A stretch of DNA of 64,000 nt from Allodiplogaster sudhausi (GCA_945643635.1 CALZFC010000046.1:241001-305000); one strand, 5' to 3'; numbered from the stretch's first letter, positions 43,640-57,163 are shown. A program made the numbers and translations. The notes: a model not told the origin generated them from the sequence alone.

Positions 43640-44026
43640 CAGATGTCAGATGATTGCTTTGGTGGTATTTTCGTGTCTATCTCCATGACGAAGTACGTAT
43701 CTCTTCTCTCTTCTCTCCATCATTTCTTTCTCTCTTTCTCTCTTTCTCTCCTTCTCTAATTCTCTCTTTCTCTTTTTCTATCTTTCTCTCTTTCTCTTTT
43801 TGTCTCGTTCTCTATCAACCCTTTCTCTCTTTCTTCAATTCTCTTTCTCTAATTCTCTCCTTTTCTCCTTCTCTCTTTCTCTATTTCTCTCTCTCTTTCT
43901 TTCTTTCTCTTCCTCGTTTTCTCTTTTTCTCTCTTGTTCCCAATGTGTGTACAGGAGTCTTGATTGCCGTGAACAAGATAGCTAGAAAGACCGAGTAGCA
44001 AATGAAGTAATAAATCAAGAGAGGGA

Positions 44027-44059
<33 letters not shown>

Positions 44060-44205
44060 GATAGAGAAAGGAAGGGAGGGAGAAACAGGAACTAGACATA
44101 GTAAGAGGGGCAAAATGACTCCGAAAAAAGGGAGACAACGAATAACAGGATGGGCAAAATATTCCTGTGTTCTATGTCTTATGCGCTCGCGCTTGACCAG
44201 CCTGC

Positions 44206-44260
<55 letters not shown>

Positions 44261-45474
44261 GGTATGCAAGGTATCCGAGCCGGGCTAACAATAAGGAGAT
44301 ATTTGTTCTTATGGCATCTACGAAAGCAGAAGGAAATATTGAAATTGTATTTCAGAATTTTGAGAGAATCCGTTGTCTATCATTAAACTAGGAGGGGGGG
44401 CAGCTTGTGGCTTAGCCTCCGGCCTCCCCCCCCCCCAACCGCGGCAACGCAAGAGAAGGAGCATGAAGGTATGAATGGTTCCGGATCGGCAGCGGGACTG
44501 GAAGACGCTCCGATCAGCCAGAGTCTCTCTAACTCTCTCTCTCTCTCTCTCTCTCTCTATTCTCTCTCTCTTTCTCTCTTTTTCTCTCTCCCTCTTTCTT
44601 TATCTCTCTCTCTCTCTTCTCTATTTCTTTCTCTCTCCGTCCCTCACGCTTTCTTCCTTTCGGCCATCTGCTTTCATGTCATGTAACGATGCCGCCCGGA
44701 ACGCCAAATGTAATGGGGAGGCGAATGCGGCAAAATCATTGAGAAAGAGAGCAGGAGTGAGAAAGAGAAAGGCAGATGTGTGGGGAGAGAAACAGAGAGA
44801 GAGAGAGAGAGAGAGAGAGTGAGAGAGAGAACCAGAGAGAGTGAGTGAGTGAGAGAGAACCAGAGAGAGAGAGAGAGCAAGAAACAGAGTGAAGGAGAGA
44901 ACGACACAGGGAGAGAGGGAGAGAGAGAGAGAGAGTGAGAGAGAGAAAGTCGTCTCATAGAGGCCCTCCACACCTGTGCGAACATGAGGCGCCAACAAAT
45001 CGCTCACGCATGATTTCAAAGAGCTAAAAGCTCATTTTTAACTGCCGATCTATTCCTCTTTAAAGAAGGGCATTCATCGACGTTACAGTATCGTTCAATC
45101 AAGTAATACACTGGACTGTAAACAAGGTTATGGCGCGAAGGTTGATTATTTAAAAAAAAAACATTTTGTCACAAGCAAATGGGTAGCCGTTTTTGATCTG
45201 CGCATGTAGATGAAAAGTGACTTGGAAGGCTCAAGTCGAGCTATAATATTCGTCTTTGCACTCTTTTATACAGGCTTATATACTTCTTTTTTTTCTACGA
45301 AAATCAAATTGAAATTTCTTTTTTTTTAAAATTAGCTTTCAATGCTGTTGTAGTTGGGAAAGGAGGAGGTGGCATCTAGCCTCTTATGTTAGTATATGAA
45401 AGGCAAAACAGGAACGATCGAACGAATGAATATGGCTCGTGAAAGGCGTCAATTTTCTTCAGCAGCACGAGCCT

Positions 45475-45524
45475 AATGACGAGCCTGCGAAACTACAGCG
45501 ATGTCGTTTCGCAGGCTCGTCATT
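45475..45524. other. perfect 19 bp hairpin with 12-base loop
   Basis: The stem aatgacgagcctgcgaaac (45475-45493) pairs without a mismatch with 45506-45524; the loop is tacagcgatgtc. It stands alone in low-complexity surroundings and could be a small-RNA hairpin, a terminator-like structure or a MITE core. No homologous copy is seen in the window. Confidence 0.6.
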
Positions 45525-47083
45525 GTAAGAATGAACAAAAAGAAAAGATGGTTGGCGCGAACATTCTCATTGATAGGCCCTCGCATCCTCATTCCATCAA
45601 ATATGCTGTGAAATGTGCTTTTCTTTTACAAGAAGGGGTGGGGGGGGGTGGATTGGCTCTTCAAGTAAGTTTTACATTTCATCATCACACGTCAGCCTAC
45701 TTTGTCTCCTTGATCATTCTTGTGAAGTTAGGGGGGGGGAGGGGAGGTGAGGAATTAAGAATTACAAGTTGTGGATGTGTAGTAAGTGGCCTGCCTGCAC
45801 ACATTCAGGATGCTCTCAATCGCGCTCCGTGTGCCTTTTCGTCAGTAACTGAGAACAGAGCCGTGCAGCTAACAGCGTTTTCGAAAGGAGAGAGAGCGAG
45901 AGAGAGGGAGGGAGAGAAGGGAGAGGGTGAGAGGGTATAGAAGGACAGAGAGTATAGAAGGAGAGAGATAAATAGAGAGAGGAAAAGAGTGTAAGAGAGA
46001 GAGAGAGATTGAAAGTAAAATGCCCGTAAGCTTGATAGATTGTGAGTGTGTGTGTGGCGCGGTCGGGTCTCTTTGCGAAAACACAAGCAGCCCACCCAAC
46101 TTGCTCCCGGGGCTCGGCTCTTCCTTGCAAGTGTCCATCTGCTGAGATATACTAACTATGCTGCCTTCAGAGTCAAGTTCAAATGCTTCCAGCGCTCCTG
46201 CAAGAGATTCCTGAACAAACGACCATAGTGAGCGGGGGAGTCAAGAATGCGTTTTATAAAGAGAGGGAACGAAAGACAGCGAGATGGTATAGAAGAGAGA
46301 AATTGATAGAGAAAGAAAAGACCATCATGCCCCAATCACTCTTTCTACGAGCATCATCTTTGAAAGGAATTCGTTCATTTTTACGACTATGACACGTGTG
46401 GTGATCGTTCCGGCTCGATTTCTCTATTGCAACACGCGATTCTGACTCTTCTAACACAGTCATCTTTCTTTGCTATGATCTTTTGTAATGTTTAAATATC
46501 TCTTGTATTTCCTACAACGTACACATGACTTTTTCTGTTCCTGTCTCACATGCTCACATTTAATTCAGTTAAATTTGGTGCTCTAAATAGTTGCTATGGA
46601 TATAATTGGCACTTACATGCGCATACGCACAAATACATATACATACATACATACATACATACATACCTATGACAAGCACCATATGAACTGGAGGAAAATG
46701 ATCGTAGTATGAAACGAGAGAGAACATAGAAAAAGAGATAGAAAGGTACGAGAGAGATAGAATGCAATTAAGCGAGTTGATATATTCAAATTTCGAAAAA
46801 CTGATCAGATTGTCTCTAAGTGAGAAAAATACAAATTGCCACGGTAGTTGAATCTCCACTTCCCGTCTGCTATTTTCATGACATATAATTCTGCGGCGGC
46901 AAAATATGTGGTGTCTGTGCGAAGAAGAAGATGGATGGTAAGAATAGGATGTAAATAGCAGCAGCAGGAAGATAGGAAGATGACGGCTCAACAACGTGGG
47001 GGTCCTTCCACTCCCCTCCAGCCCTTTCTCTTGATCGTGGGGTCCTCAACCCACCGCCCCCTCCACCTCCCTCCCCATCTGGA

Positions 47084-47512
47084 GCAACAAAGTTGGGGTA
47101 CTCCACCCCACTACACGTCAGCTCCTGTCTCAAGAAAAGGATAAGAAGGACTGTCCAATTCATCGGAAAAAAAAAACAGAATGAAAATTATAAACGCTTG
47201 GATGCAGCCATTTACCGACGCGAAGTGACAATTAATTATTATAATTCAGCCCCCCCCCCCCCAATTTGGCTCAACAAAGTGGTGGTACTCCACCCCACCA
47301 CTGATCGCCAGTTTCCCATGCGTATCAGAGCATTCTCATATTCATAGAAGAATAGCCGAGAAGAACACACGCTTTCTTCACTTAGAAACTAGCTGCTTCT
47401 CATTGTCTGCTCCTCGAACTGTCTCAAGAGAAGTTGAGAAGTAGAAGAGGGAGGGACTGTCCAATTCATAGGAAAAAGCAGAATGTGAATTTTGTAACGC
47501 TTATGGTTAGAT
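47084..47512 (+). repeat. local duplication of ~290 bp unit
   Basis: caacaaagttggggtactccac (47083) recurs as caacaaagtggtggtactccac (47271). The words ggactgtccaattcatcgg, aacagaatg and aaacgctt after 47150 recur as ggactgtccaattcatagg, gcagaatg and taacgctt after 47455. Not coding. Confidence 0.6.
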
Positions 47513-48447
47513 GCTTGTAGAAAAGTGGAGAAGGTGACAGCAAGGAGGAGAAGAGGAGGGTGCTGTGCATATTTCGCTAGGAGCTGCTACTGCTGCTAAT
47601 TTTCACCAGAATAATGTTTGATTTGAAGGTGTGATAATACTTCAGGAGAATATTAAGGAAAAACGACGCTGCTGGTAAATTAATGAAAAATATTTGAGGC
47701 GGAAAACCAGTGATTATTCAAAGTAAATGGCTCTCCAAATCTATGGTGACATTGAGGGAGAAGAGAAGAAGAAATGAGCTGTTGAACTTGTTTTGATGTC
47801 CCTCACGCTGTTGCTGACGGGCATTGGGCCAATCGGGAACTTACGATAAGTTGTAAGACGAAAATTCAAGTGCCGTTTGAATAGAAATTCCGCCGTTCTT
47901 ATTGTTAGACTCTGTGCAGCTTCAGCCGATTGCTTCAGCCATCACATTCTATATTTTGGCGTCCGATGAAAACAATGAAAGCAAAACAGCGAATTAGTAG
48001 TTCGATTGTTTTCAGCATTTCGCATTTCGTTGAAGAAGTGCACTTTGATCTGCATTTTAGACATCATCAAAACCATGGGAAATGGCAGAGCGCGTTTTCT
48101 CGCGTGGCAACACGACAATATTGCTGAAAAGGAAACATAACCAAGCATTCTGAGGCTTTCTGTGGCGGGAACTACGGCTCGATTTCGTTGCAAAATATAT
48201 GTAACAAATCGCATTACAAAAGAACAATTTTTTTCCACAGTATGTAAAAAATCATAATGTCTATAAGTAAGCACTCGCTCAAAAACTATTTAAAAAATAT
48301 ATATCTTTTATGAAATTTATGAAATAAAACAACTAAACTAGAAAGAGAGTGTGGCTAGAGAAGGTCATGTTCCATGTTTAGGGGAGCCTTGTTAGGGGGA
48401 GGAGGGCTGCTCTCGGCAGCAGCATCGTTGTGTTGACACAGACGTCT

Positions 48448-48576
48448 CTATTGAATGATGTCGACGCATTTAGCTCTCGCCTGCCTGCTGCTTCTGGAAC
48501 ATCCTCATGGCTGCTCGGCTGCTCGTGATGGCATACATGGATAGGTGGGTCCGATCGCTGTCTTCCTCCATCGCAT
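48448..48576 (-). CDS. possible terminal exon of an unrecognised minus-strand gene
   Basis: On the minus strand an acceptor-like tttgttaag is followed by an open frame containing ATG, MEEDSDRTHLSMYAITSSR and MFQKQQARAKCVDIIQ, then TAG at 48450-48448. Amino-acid make-up and codon third bases look coding, unlike the surroundings. The frame does not resemble any family I know and no partner exon was found upstream. It could also be a very small gene of 39 codons. Confidence 0.3.
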
Positions 48577-48589
48577 CTTAACAAACAAC

Positions 48590-49785
48590 GAAAAATGGGA
48601 GTTCATATTAATTGCGTTCGAATTGATAACCCGATAAAGCGGCTTTAAGTATACATATGTACATATTTACACGTTATATTCAAATAGTACTGTATTAAAT
48701 ATGCAAAATAAAATAGAAATTTCGAGTATAAAAATCGTATTTGGGTTGCGTGCTGGCTGTGAAAATTTTACAGTCTATGCAATTTGTAAATTTATATCTT
48801 ATAAACGAAATAAAAATTTTTGTCCCTTTCCTTTTCATGAGTAAGGGCCAGCTGAAAGAGTATGCAAAAGCAAGGAATACCATGGCAAACAGCGATCAAG
48901 CACATTGTTAGCAGCAAATTACACATAATAAGGCTGTACGCCATATGAAGGAGATATTACACAATTTTAGTGTCTACTCTGTTAGCTTCGATCAGTCATA
49001 GTCGCATTTCCGAATGTGTTTGCATTCTGTGAAAATTGGATTCCTACCGTGAATGTATGTATGTATGTACATGCCCGGGCTGAGCATCAATGGTCGGTAT
49101 CAGATTTTTCAAATTTAAATTTAAATTTTTTAGACAAATTTAGGATGTTTTTTTGTTCTTTCTTGACAAGTGACCCACCTCGTTTGTACTATGACTCTGG
49201 TAGCGATTTGAGGCCGAAACCAAAAAAAAAACTAAACACCTTTGAAATTGGCATGCTACCTTTTAACCTTTATAATGGTTTGCCGCTGCTTACTAATCCA
49301 AATATGTATTTATGTACATTTTGCCGAAAATATTGATAGCGGAAAGGTTGTGATAAAAGGGTGTTATTACTAGTGCTAGCGTGTGATTTTCGATTGATAC
49401 ACTAAGGGGGGTGGGAGTCAGAGAAGAAGGAAGAGATACGGAGAGAGAGAAAGACAGAGAGAGAGAGAAAGAGAGAGAGAGAGTAAGAGGAAGAGTAAGA
49501 GAGAGGGGTGCAATAGTAAGAGAGAGAGAGAGAAAGAGAGAGAGAGAAAAAAAAGAGAGAAAGAGAGAAAGAGAGAGAGAAGGAGTAAGAGAGAGAGAGA
49601 GTAAGAGAAAGAGTGAGAGAGAGGGGAGTAAGAGTAAGAGAGAGAGAAAAAGTAAGAGAAAAAGAGAGGAAGAGAGAAAGAGAGAGAGTAAGAGTAAGAG
49701 AGAGAAAGAGTAAGAGAAAAAGAAGGGAAGAGAGAAAGAGAGAGAGAGTAAGAGTGAGAGAGAGAAAGAGTAAGGGAAAAAGAGA

Positions 49786-49821
<36 letters not shown>

Positions 49822-50381
49822 ACTCTGCCAATAAAGCAAGCGTCTTCTCATCTCAAGAGTGACGTCATGGCCGTTCCCTCTGCAAAACCCTAGCCCCGGC
49901 TCGTCTATTCTGGAGCCATGAAAAGGCATAGAAAAGAGGAGGAATGAATGAAATGGCACTTGATGCAGAGATACACGTAATCCCTTCAAGAGCTGATTTC
50001 TTGCCGTTCTCTCTCTCTCTCTCTTTCTCTCGCCGTCTCTGGTTTCCTTTTTCTATGGCACTCTCTTTCCTCTCTTGTTCTCTCTCTCTCATTGTTCCTT
50101 TCTCTCCCCTCTCTCTCTCTCACTCACTCATTCTCTCTTTCTCCTACTCTCTTTCCCTTTCTTTTTCTCTCTCACTCCCTAATTCTCTCGCACTTATCCA
50201 CATTCCCGTTCATCTCAAGGATTACGCTCCACTGTTAAGGATCCAAAGAGCGAGTGAAAGTGAACGAGCGAATTAGGCAGTGATCCCTGCAGAAAAGTAT
50301 TCATGGATTCCCTCTCGAAATATCCGTTTGTTGGAAGTGTCTGACTGTGCACTACTTTGCCTCTCGCTACTTATCTGTCTG

Positions 50382-50427
<46 letters not shown>

Positions 50428-51533
50428 TCTTTCTCTCCCCCTATCATTGCCAATTTCTATCGCTCTCACACACTCTCTCTTTCCCTCTCTCTTTCTGTTA
50501 TATGTGATTTACCATGTATTCGCCCTCCCGCCCTTCAAAGAAATCCTTGCTCATATCATAATTTTTTGTTATCGTCATAAACGGCTTATTTATATATGCA
50601 TCCCTTTAGTTCATTGAGAGTCTGCCAGAAGTAAAGGGAGAAAATTTGAACCAATGAAGCAAACGGGAGCTGTATGTAAATGACAACCATTTGAGAGCTA
50701 ATCAGAGAACTAATGAGAGCTGGAGAGATAGAGGGAGAGATAGAGAGTCTGATTCTACATATCATGAGACTGCCCCTTTCTTTTTTGTAGTTGACCCACT
50801 TGTATTTGCCGTTAGATGAGAAGTGCATTTCTTCTTTTTTTTACGACTTTCTACGAATCCCATCTGCATAAATCGGTGCCTTGCGCTCACGTGAGTGTTG
50901 TGTGTTTGTCTCTTGAATGACTTCCGAGCTGATGTGAGCTGAATGTTGGAATACATTAGATTACGAGATTCAGGAGAACGAACTGACTACGATATAATGT
51001 GACGTGAGTCTCCTTTCCAAACAGATCACGTTTCATTTCCGTTATGAGCAATTTCGTTTCGGAGCAGGGCATCATTTCCACGAATTCTACATTCATTTGG
51101 AATTTGCATAAAATTTTCATAATTCAATGCCTACAAAATATTTAATTAGTATTCGATACCTGCCTGCATAACATATGTATGTTCACGTTGCAAAACTTTA
51201 TTTTAAAAAAAGGATATTAATACGCTTCTGTTCTCTCATATGATGTGTCTACCTTTAGCTCCGCCTACCCGTCCACATTGAAAGCGCTGAATGAATAAGA
51301 CTGTCAGAATTGCCACCATTTCCCGTTCCCGTAATGGTTATATGAACTCTCTCTGTCACGCACGCTTTCAGTAGTGGCTTCGTCTGATGTAGTGAGATAT
51401 AGAGGGAGAGAGGAAAAGAAAGAGAGAGAAAGAGGAGACGGGAGAGAGAGAGAGAAAGAGAGAGAGATAGAGATAGGAGATACACAGAGATAGAGAAGAG
51501 GGAGAGGTGAGAGAGAGAGAGAGAGGGAGAGAG

Positions 51534-51577
<44 letters not shown>

Positions 51578-52089
51578 GAGACAGCGATAACTTCTTGAAT
51601 AGACTCTCCCCCCCCCTTCTCTTAATATATTCTGCACAGCTTAGCTTGCGATCGCATTAGAATATTTCGTCAACAGAAATTGCACTTTCCAAATCCGTTT
51701 CTTTGCATTAGCACGTTTACATTTAAAAAAATACATGTTGATCTTTTAAATTTTGTTTACCTTATCTTCATACGAGTTAATGCAAAATTTTATTTTCATC
51801 GTCGGATAATGTCTAATGTAAGGTAAGTTGATTTGCCCGCAACATTCTTAATTTATCTTTCTATTTATGCATACGCCAACCAAATAATGACGTGAGAACA
51901 CATCTAGTGAATTAGGCAAATAAGGAGAGAGAGAGAAACGGGAGAAGAAGGGAAGAAGGTTCAGTGGATGAGAATTGCTCATTTGTCCCACACATCTGTT
52001 TTTTTCCTCCTATTGCTCTAGCAGCCTCGCTTCATTCTCTCTCTCTCTCACTCTCTCTTCTCTCTCTCTCTCTCTTTCATATACACACA

Positions 52090-52135
<46 letters not shown>

Positions 52136-52165
52136 CCCTCTCTATCACTTTTTTCTCTCCTTCTC

Positions 52166-52208
<43 letters not shown>

Positions 52209-52906
52209 CCCTCTTCTATCACTTTTATCTCTCTCTCCCTCTCTCCCTCTCTCTCTCTCACTCTCTCTCTCTCTCTCTCTCTGTATTTCTGCACTGGACG
52301 ACACGCTATCAATGCATTCATACATGAATCCTCGTCGCGCTTCATCATTCTCGCAATTGTAGAGGATCGCCGACACTGCAAAAGAGCGCCACCTCAATGG
52401 CCGCCTCACGAATCAATGGCCGCCTCCTTTAAAGCACCCAACACCCAACCTCATGTTATTTGTAGAGCCGACGACGACAGCAGAGAATTATTGTAATTAT
52501 GAGAATTAGAAGAGAACTCTTCTCTTGGAATTCCCTCCCACCTCTCAGAATTTGCTTTGAAAATAAGAATTTTAATAGTAATGTCTTAAGATCGAATTAC
52601 AAAAGCAAACTTTACAGGTACCACGTTGTATGTCTTCCACGAGCTGTCTATGTACATATATTGCGAAGTGCATTCTTTGTTTTAAAAAAGCGAATACACA
52701 TTCTATATACCATTAGGAATAAAAGCAAAACCACAATTTTCAATGGACATTATTTGCGCCGTTTATCTCAATGCTTCCAAATTAAAGCTGCAATGACGGA
52801 ATCGGCCATTGGTGAAGGGATGCTTACAATGCGTGGGGAGCCTATTTTGGAGGAGTCGCCTTATGACCATCAAAAGCTGGAAAGGAATGGGTGTGGAGGA
52901 TCGGAG

Positions 52907-52947
<41 letters not shown>

Positions 52948-53490
52948 ATTTGTTCTTCTCTTTCTCCATTTCTGTCACTCGCTTTGTGTTTATGTTATTT
53001 AGATAGTCGATATCGACAAATGTACATACATATATTGCATGTTAGCCTACCTTATTCTCACCCATTTCACAATGCATTTCACAATGTCAGCTTCTAACTG
53101 GCGAGCTCACTTCACTTCAGCCCTTCTCTCTGTTTGTAATCGACGGACGGTCTTTTACCTCTATTTCAATAAATCTCTCCTACTCTTGATACACAGCAAA
53201 ATCATTCTCTCTCCCATTATACCTGCAGACTCTCTAAACTTCAAACCTGACAAATATTATCAGCCCATGCGTTTTATAACATGTCATTTTCAAAGAAAGC
53301 AAGCTATCATCTTCTCACATCGTTATCTCTCCATTTCTTTCAATATTTTATCTCTCTCTCTCTCTCTGTCTTCTCTCTCTTCTAAATTACCTTTCTCACT
53401 CTTCTTTACTCTCTGATATCATCTCTGTTCTGTATATTCGTCTGTGCTCTGGAGCCGTGCGCTCTTCTCCATTCTGCAGTTCCTTCCTCC
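48590..53490. other. exon-poor region with long purine and pyrimidine tracts
   Basis: No supported exon. Contents: a 380-base purine tract at about 49435-49818 (GA/GTAAGA repeats), TC tracts at 50010-50190, 50385-50500, 52035-52285, 52909-52950 and 53349-53380, and a GA tract at 51390-51590. AT-rich spacer fills the rest. Short catacatatgtatgta-type words recur (49050, 53022). Confidence 0.75.
49435..49818. repeat. 380 bp polypurine tract
   Basis: Almost pure A/G over about 380 bases, built from GAGA, GAAAGA and AGTAAGAG words, with T only in the recurring gtaag or gtgag words. The largest purine-strand block in the window. Confidence 0.9.
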
Positions 53491-53539
53491 TACAGTTAAC
53501 TTGGCACGTCCCGATCAAGTCCCGGGGGGATTCGTTATA

Positions 53540-53727
53540 ATGCGGCGCTCGCTGTAAGAAGTTGCCCGTGACGTGCTCTTAGATCTTTACTCTTTACTTC
53601 TTTTTGCTCAAAATTTATTTTGTTAATTAATATTTATTTTTTTTGCTATTTAGACGATCGCTTCGTCACTTCGACAACAATGTGCTCCCTACTTTTAAAG
53701 CAACAGCCATCCAAAACTCACAATCAG
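53540..53727 (+). CDS. possible first two coding exons, unrecognised gene
   Basis: An acceptor-like ctcctacag (to 53495) precedes a leader with ATG at 53540, MRRS, then a strong donor gct|gtaagaag. The next candidate exon, 53654-53727, follows gctatttag and ends caatcag|gtttat. Joined, it reads MRRSLRSLRHFDNN then VLPTFKATAIQNSQ. The following exon at 54584 does not continue this phase in its best frame, so the two may not belong together, or this part may be untranslated leader. Confidence 0.3.
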
Positions 53728-54583
53728 GTTTATTCCTTAATCATGGAAAGATAACTACTCTTTGTAAATCCTTTGTGTGCTGTACATATGCATGAATAAG
53801 TATGCATGCTAATGTTTTCGGCCTGGATTTGCTTTTTCTTCGCCTGGCAGAAGAATAAATACATGAATGCAAGTAATTACGTTCATCCATGGGAAAACGG
53901 CTTTTTTTTCTCGTCTTTCGCTCTCAAAAGTCTACCCTTCCGTGGAATATTAAAGATTACTGAATGAATAGAATTTCGTTTTTTTTTGTTTGGAATAACG
54001 AACAAACAGTGTTGATATGCGCTAGCGCGAGATCAAAAAAAGCTCGCGTGAAAGTGGAATGTTGAGTGAAGTAATCAGAAAAAAGGGAAAACTCGATCTT
54101 GTTGTCGGCAAGCAATGCCAAAGGCCGTTCACATCGCTGTCCTTTTATAGAACAAAAAGTTGCATGTTTATTTATTGTATTGTGCAATCTGGCGAAAATA
54201 TCTCAATGCACACCATCAAAGTGCCTTTACATAGATAAATAGATAACAAACCTAGGTATGTACATATTTATGTAGTTTGACAAGGTGTCTCCAAAGAAAA
54301 CTTTCAAACTTTTTGTGATGCAATCTAAATCAGAATTAAACGATAAAAGAGTGTGCATTATTGATGATATCTTCTCATTCTTCCTACATTTGCATTGAAC
54401 CTGGGTTGAACCTAATTGTATGATATGAAATTGGAGAGTGTAAGAGTAAGAGGGCACAAAAGAAGCCGTTCTACTTTCAGGTTGTAATAAGGTTTACATA
54501 ATTTATATGTTTATTGCTTTACAAGCATGTATGAAAGCATGTTGTTCCTTTAAAAAAAAGTCATACATTTTTTGATGCTTTAG

Positions 54584-54699
54584 ATACGAGAAGCGTGCGT
54601 CCATGTTCAATCTGCCTTGGCAGTCTGGCTCATCGCGAGGCAATTCGCCTGCTCCGCACTCCTCAGCGTCGCCCTCTCCCCAGCCTCCATTCCAGGTTG
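54584..54699 (+). CDS. possible N-terminal exon, unrecognised gene
   Basis: Bounded by gatgctttag| and tccag|gttgtt. The frame with the best codon use reads YEKRASMFNLPWQSGSSRG then NSPAPHSSASPSPQPPFQ, with an ATG at 54602 and phase 0 at the donor. A Pro/Ser-rich, disordered N-terminus is typical of a cytoplasmic tail. No family recognised. It lies on the same strand as the candidate exons at 59.0 and 63.9 kb. Confidence 0.4.
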
Positions 54700-54719
54700 T
54701 TAATTTTATTTTATTTTCT

Positions 54720-57110
54720 CTCCCTTCTCATTCTTCTGATATACAAAGTGGTGGAAGCCGTCACTGGTGACTACCTGCAGGCCCAGCCTTGATTCCGGCT
54801 AACTTTGTACACTTTGTTTTTTTGTACAAAGTGGTGGCGGATGTATAGAGTTTTAAACGACTAAGAATTTCTTGGCCTCATCGTCTTTAGGCGGCAATTT
54901 GAACGCGCATTTTTGGTGCAGTAATTTTTTTAAAGAGAAATAGAAAGGAAGCCACTCTGTCTCAGGTGTCAGATGCGCCCGAAAGCCGGCCCTCTTCTGG
55001 CACGCCAACACGGCTTCGCTTGCATCGCAAGGGACGCGCACGAACACGCAGCGAGAATGCGTGGCATGGAGAGGAAACGGGTAAACTCGGCTTTTGAATT
55101 CGCGCCAAAATTCTGTCCAAATAACGGATTAGAACATAATTAGCTTAGATAATGAGAGAGACGTGACTAGTAAACGAAGAAAAGTTCGGATAAATTACTG
55201 TTTTTCGCTCTTTTATCGGAGGACTACAGCTTGAAAGTTGCTTTAAAATCTTTTAATTCTCTCAAACGGTTCGGAATATGGCTTAAAAAAAGAAAAAAAA
55301 AAATCTTATCAAAGGTGAAGACGACTGCGATCAGCCAAGCGGTCTTCCATTCATCGCTTCGAGCGCGGCCACTCTACGCGAGGTTCTCCTAATTTATATT
55401 CTTTATCTGACAATTATTCTTCGCTCGCCTCTTGGCCTTGCTCTCTTCATGACTGTTGCAGAGTAAAAGAATTAGTTGTAAAAAAAAAGAGGAAAGGACC
55501 AAAGTTAGCAATTCAACAAAAATAATGAAGAATATCAATATGTTTGATTGGTAAGCGAGGAATAAAAATATCATGGTGAATATTTTATGCTTGTTTCTTT
55601 GAACTCTCTTTGAATTTTGCTGTCGAAATGCTTCCAGCGCTCTGGAAGAGTATAAACAAGAAGAGAGAGAAAAGAATGAGAGAAAAAAAAGAGAAGCTGG
55701 AGTAACAGGAAGTGAGCGATGGCGCGTGCTCCTCCGGCCTAAGGAACTTCTCTCTGATTTTGCGAGAAAGCCAGATTGGCTCTCCCTCCCGACTAGGCAC
55801 TACTAATTGAAGGGCGGCGCTGATGGGGCTGACCCCCAACTCCGGGTCTCTCAGCTCCCACTGAATGCTGTGATCAGCTTTTTTTAAATTTTCTTTCGAG
55901 TTCTCATTATACTCATTACTCTTTTCCCTGAATTCCACAAGATTTCATTTAAAATGTTGGTTTATTGCATGCATACAGTGTTTCATTTATAGTGCTCACT
56001 CAGTCTTTGGATCCCACTTTCTCTTTCCTTCTAAGTCTCTCTTTTCTCATTCTCTTTCTATGCCTATCCCTCTCTTTCTGTAACACTCTCTACTTTTCTC
56101 ACTCTCTCTACGAATTATGGTTGATAGATTTTAATCATCTCGTTCTCAATCAATAAAACGAGGAAGTTCGCCAAAATCAGCATTTATATTGCTAACCTTA
56201 AAAACCTTGGTAAAAAACATTCGCTTTCCACTGACGTCATTGCCCAAATGGACATAATCGAATGATTTTCATGTTCAGTGTATCTTGTTGGTGCTTACAA
56301 TTAGATGAAAGATAAGTTGAGATTGAAATAGGCAAAAAAGAAGAAGAAGGAGAGAGGCAGAGAAGGTAAGAGAAAGAGTGTGGGAGATGGAGATAGAGTG
56401 TGAAGGGGCGAGAGAGAGAGAGAGAGAGAAAGAAGGGGGAGGGTGAACGGGCATATTTTCTTCGCGAAGAGACGATGTTCTCTACGCTGCAGATATGTAT
56501 GAACATCTGTATAATGTATGCATGTATGTACATACATAGATATGTACATCACTGATTCCTTCCTCTTCAAACACGTTCATCATTTCATTCCGCACATTAT
56601 CTACTAGCTGGTCGTCTTAATGCGAACGAATGCCAATAAGTTTATAAATCAGTCGCGAAGAGAAGAAGCAATATAAGAGGATTAAGTAAGAGAGTGGAAA
56701 TGAGGAGATATGTATGTATGTATGTAGAATGTATAGGAAGGTATGTAGGAAGGGGTGGTATGTCAGTACCTCGAAGATAAGAGCGTAGGAATGGGGTGGC
56801 ATGTCAGCACCCCCGAAGATAGGAACGTAGGAAAGGGGTGGTATGTCAGCACCCAGAAACTCGGGCTCTCTTCGTTTGTTATTCGAGAGCAGCTCCATAT
56901 ACTATGTGAGATCATGGCAACGTTGATGTGTGTGTTTGAACTTGGAGAAAAAAGAGAAAAGCTGTCTTCTCATTCTTTCTCTTTCTCTCTTCTCTCTCTC
57001 TCCCTCTTCTCTACCTTAACCTTCACACTATATCCTCCTGCTGCCTTTATCTTTTTCTCTCCCCTCTCTTTCTCTCCCCTCTCACTTGCTCTCCCTCACT
57101 CTTTCTTGCT

Positions 57111-57163
<53 letters not shown>

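Larger units (their letters stand above)
38430..48440. other. 10 kb exon-poor region with alternating GA and TC tracts
   Basis: No supported exon. Purine (GA) tracts on the plus strand: about 38442-38547, 38818-38880, 39199-39245, 40151-40219, 41353-41460, 41820-41915, 42150-42320, 43140-43260, 43430-43500, 44025-44060, 44790-44950, 45885-46010. Pyrimidine (TC) tracts: 42116-42142, 42520-42645, 43690-43940, 44206-44259, 44522-44640. Runs of 13-19 C lie at 40760-40778, 42018-42034 and 47250-47262. All long open frames here are Ser/Leu or Arg/Glu translations of these repeats. Confidence 0.8.

Noticed and set aside
54800..54850. ttttttgtacaaagtggtgg, similar to a Gateway/lambda attB core
   Set aside because: Only the short gtacaaagtggt word agrees well, and a related acaaagtggtgg occurs 80 bases upstream in natural sequence. 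No vector sequence surrounds it, so chance similarity is more likely than cloning contamination.
54853..55047. 64-codon minus-strand frame (FVRVPCDASEAVLACQ...)
   Set aside because: Looks protein-like, but I found no acceptor, donor or family match, and upstream codons do not extend it convincingly.
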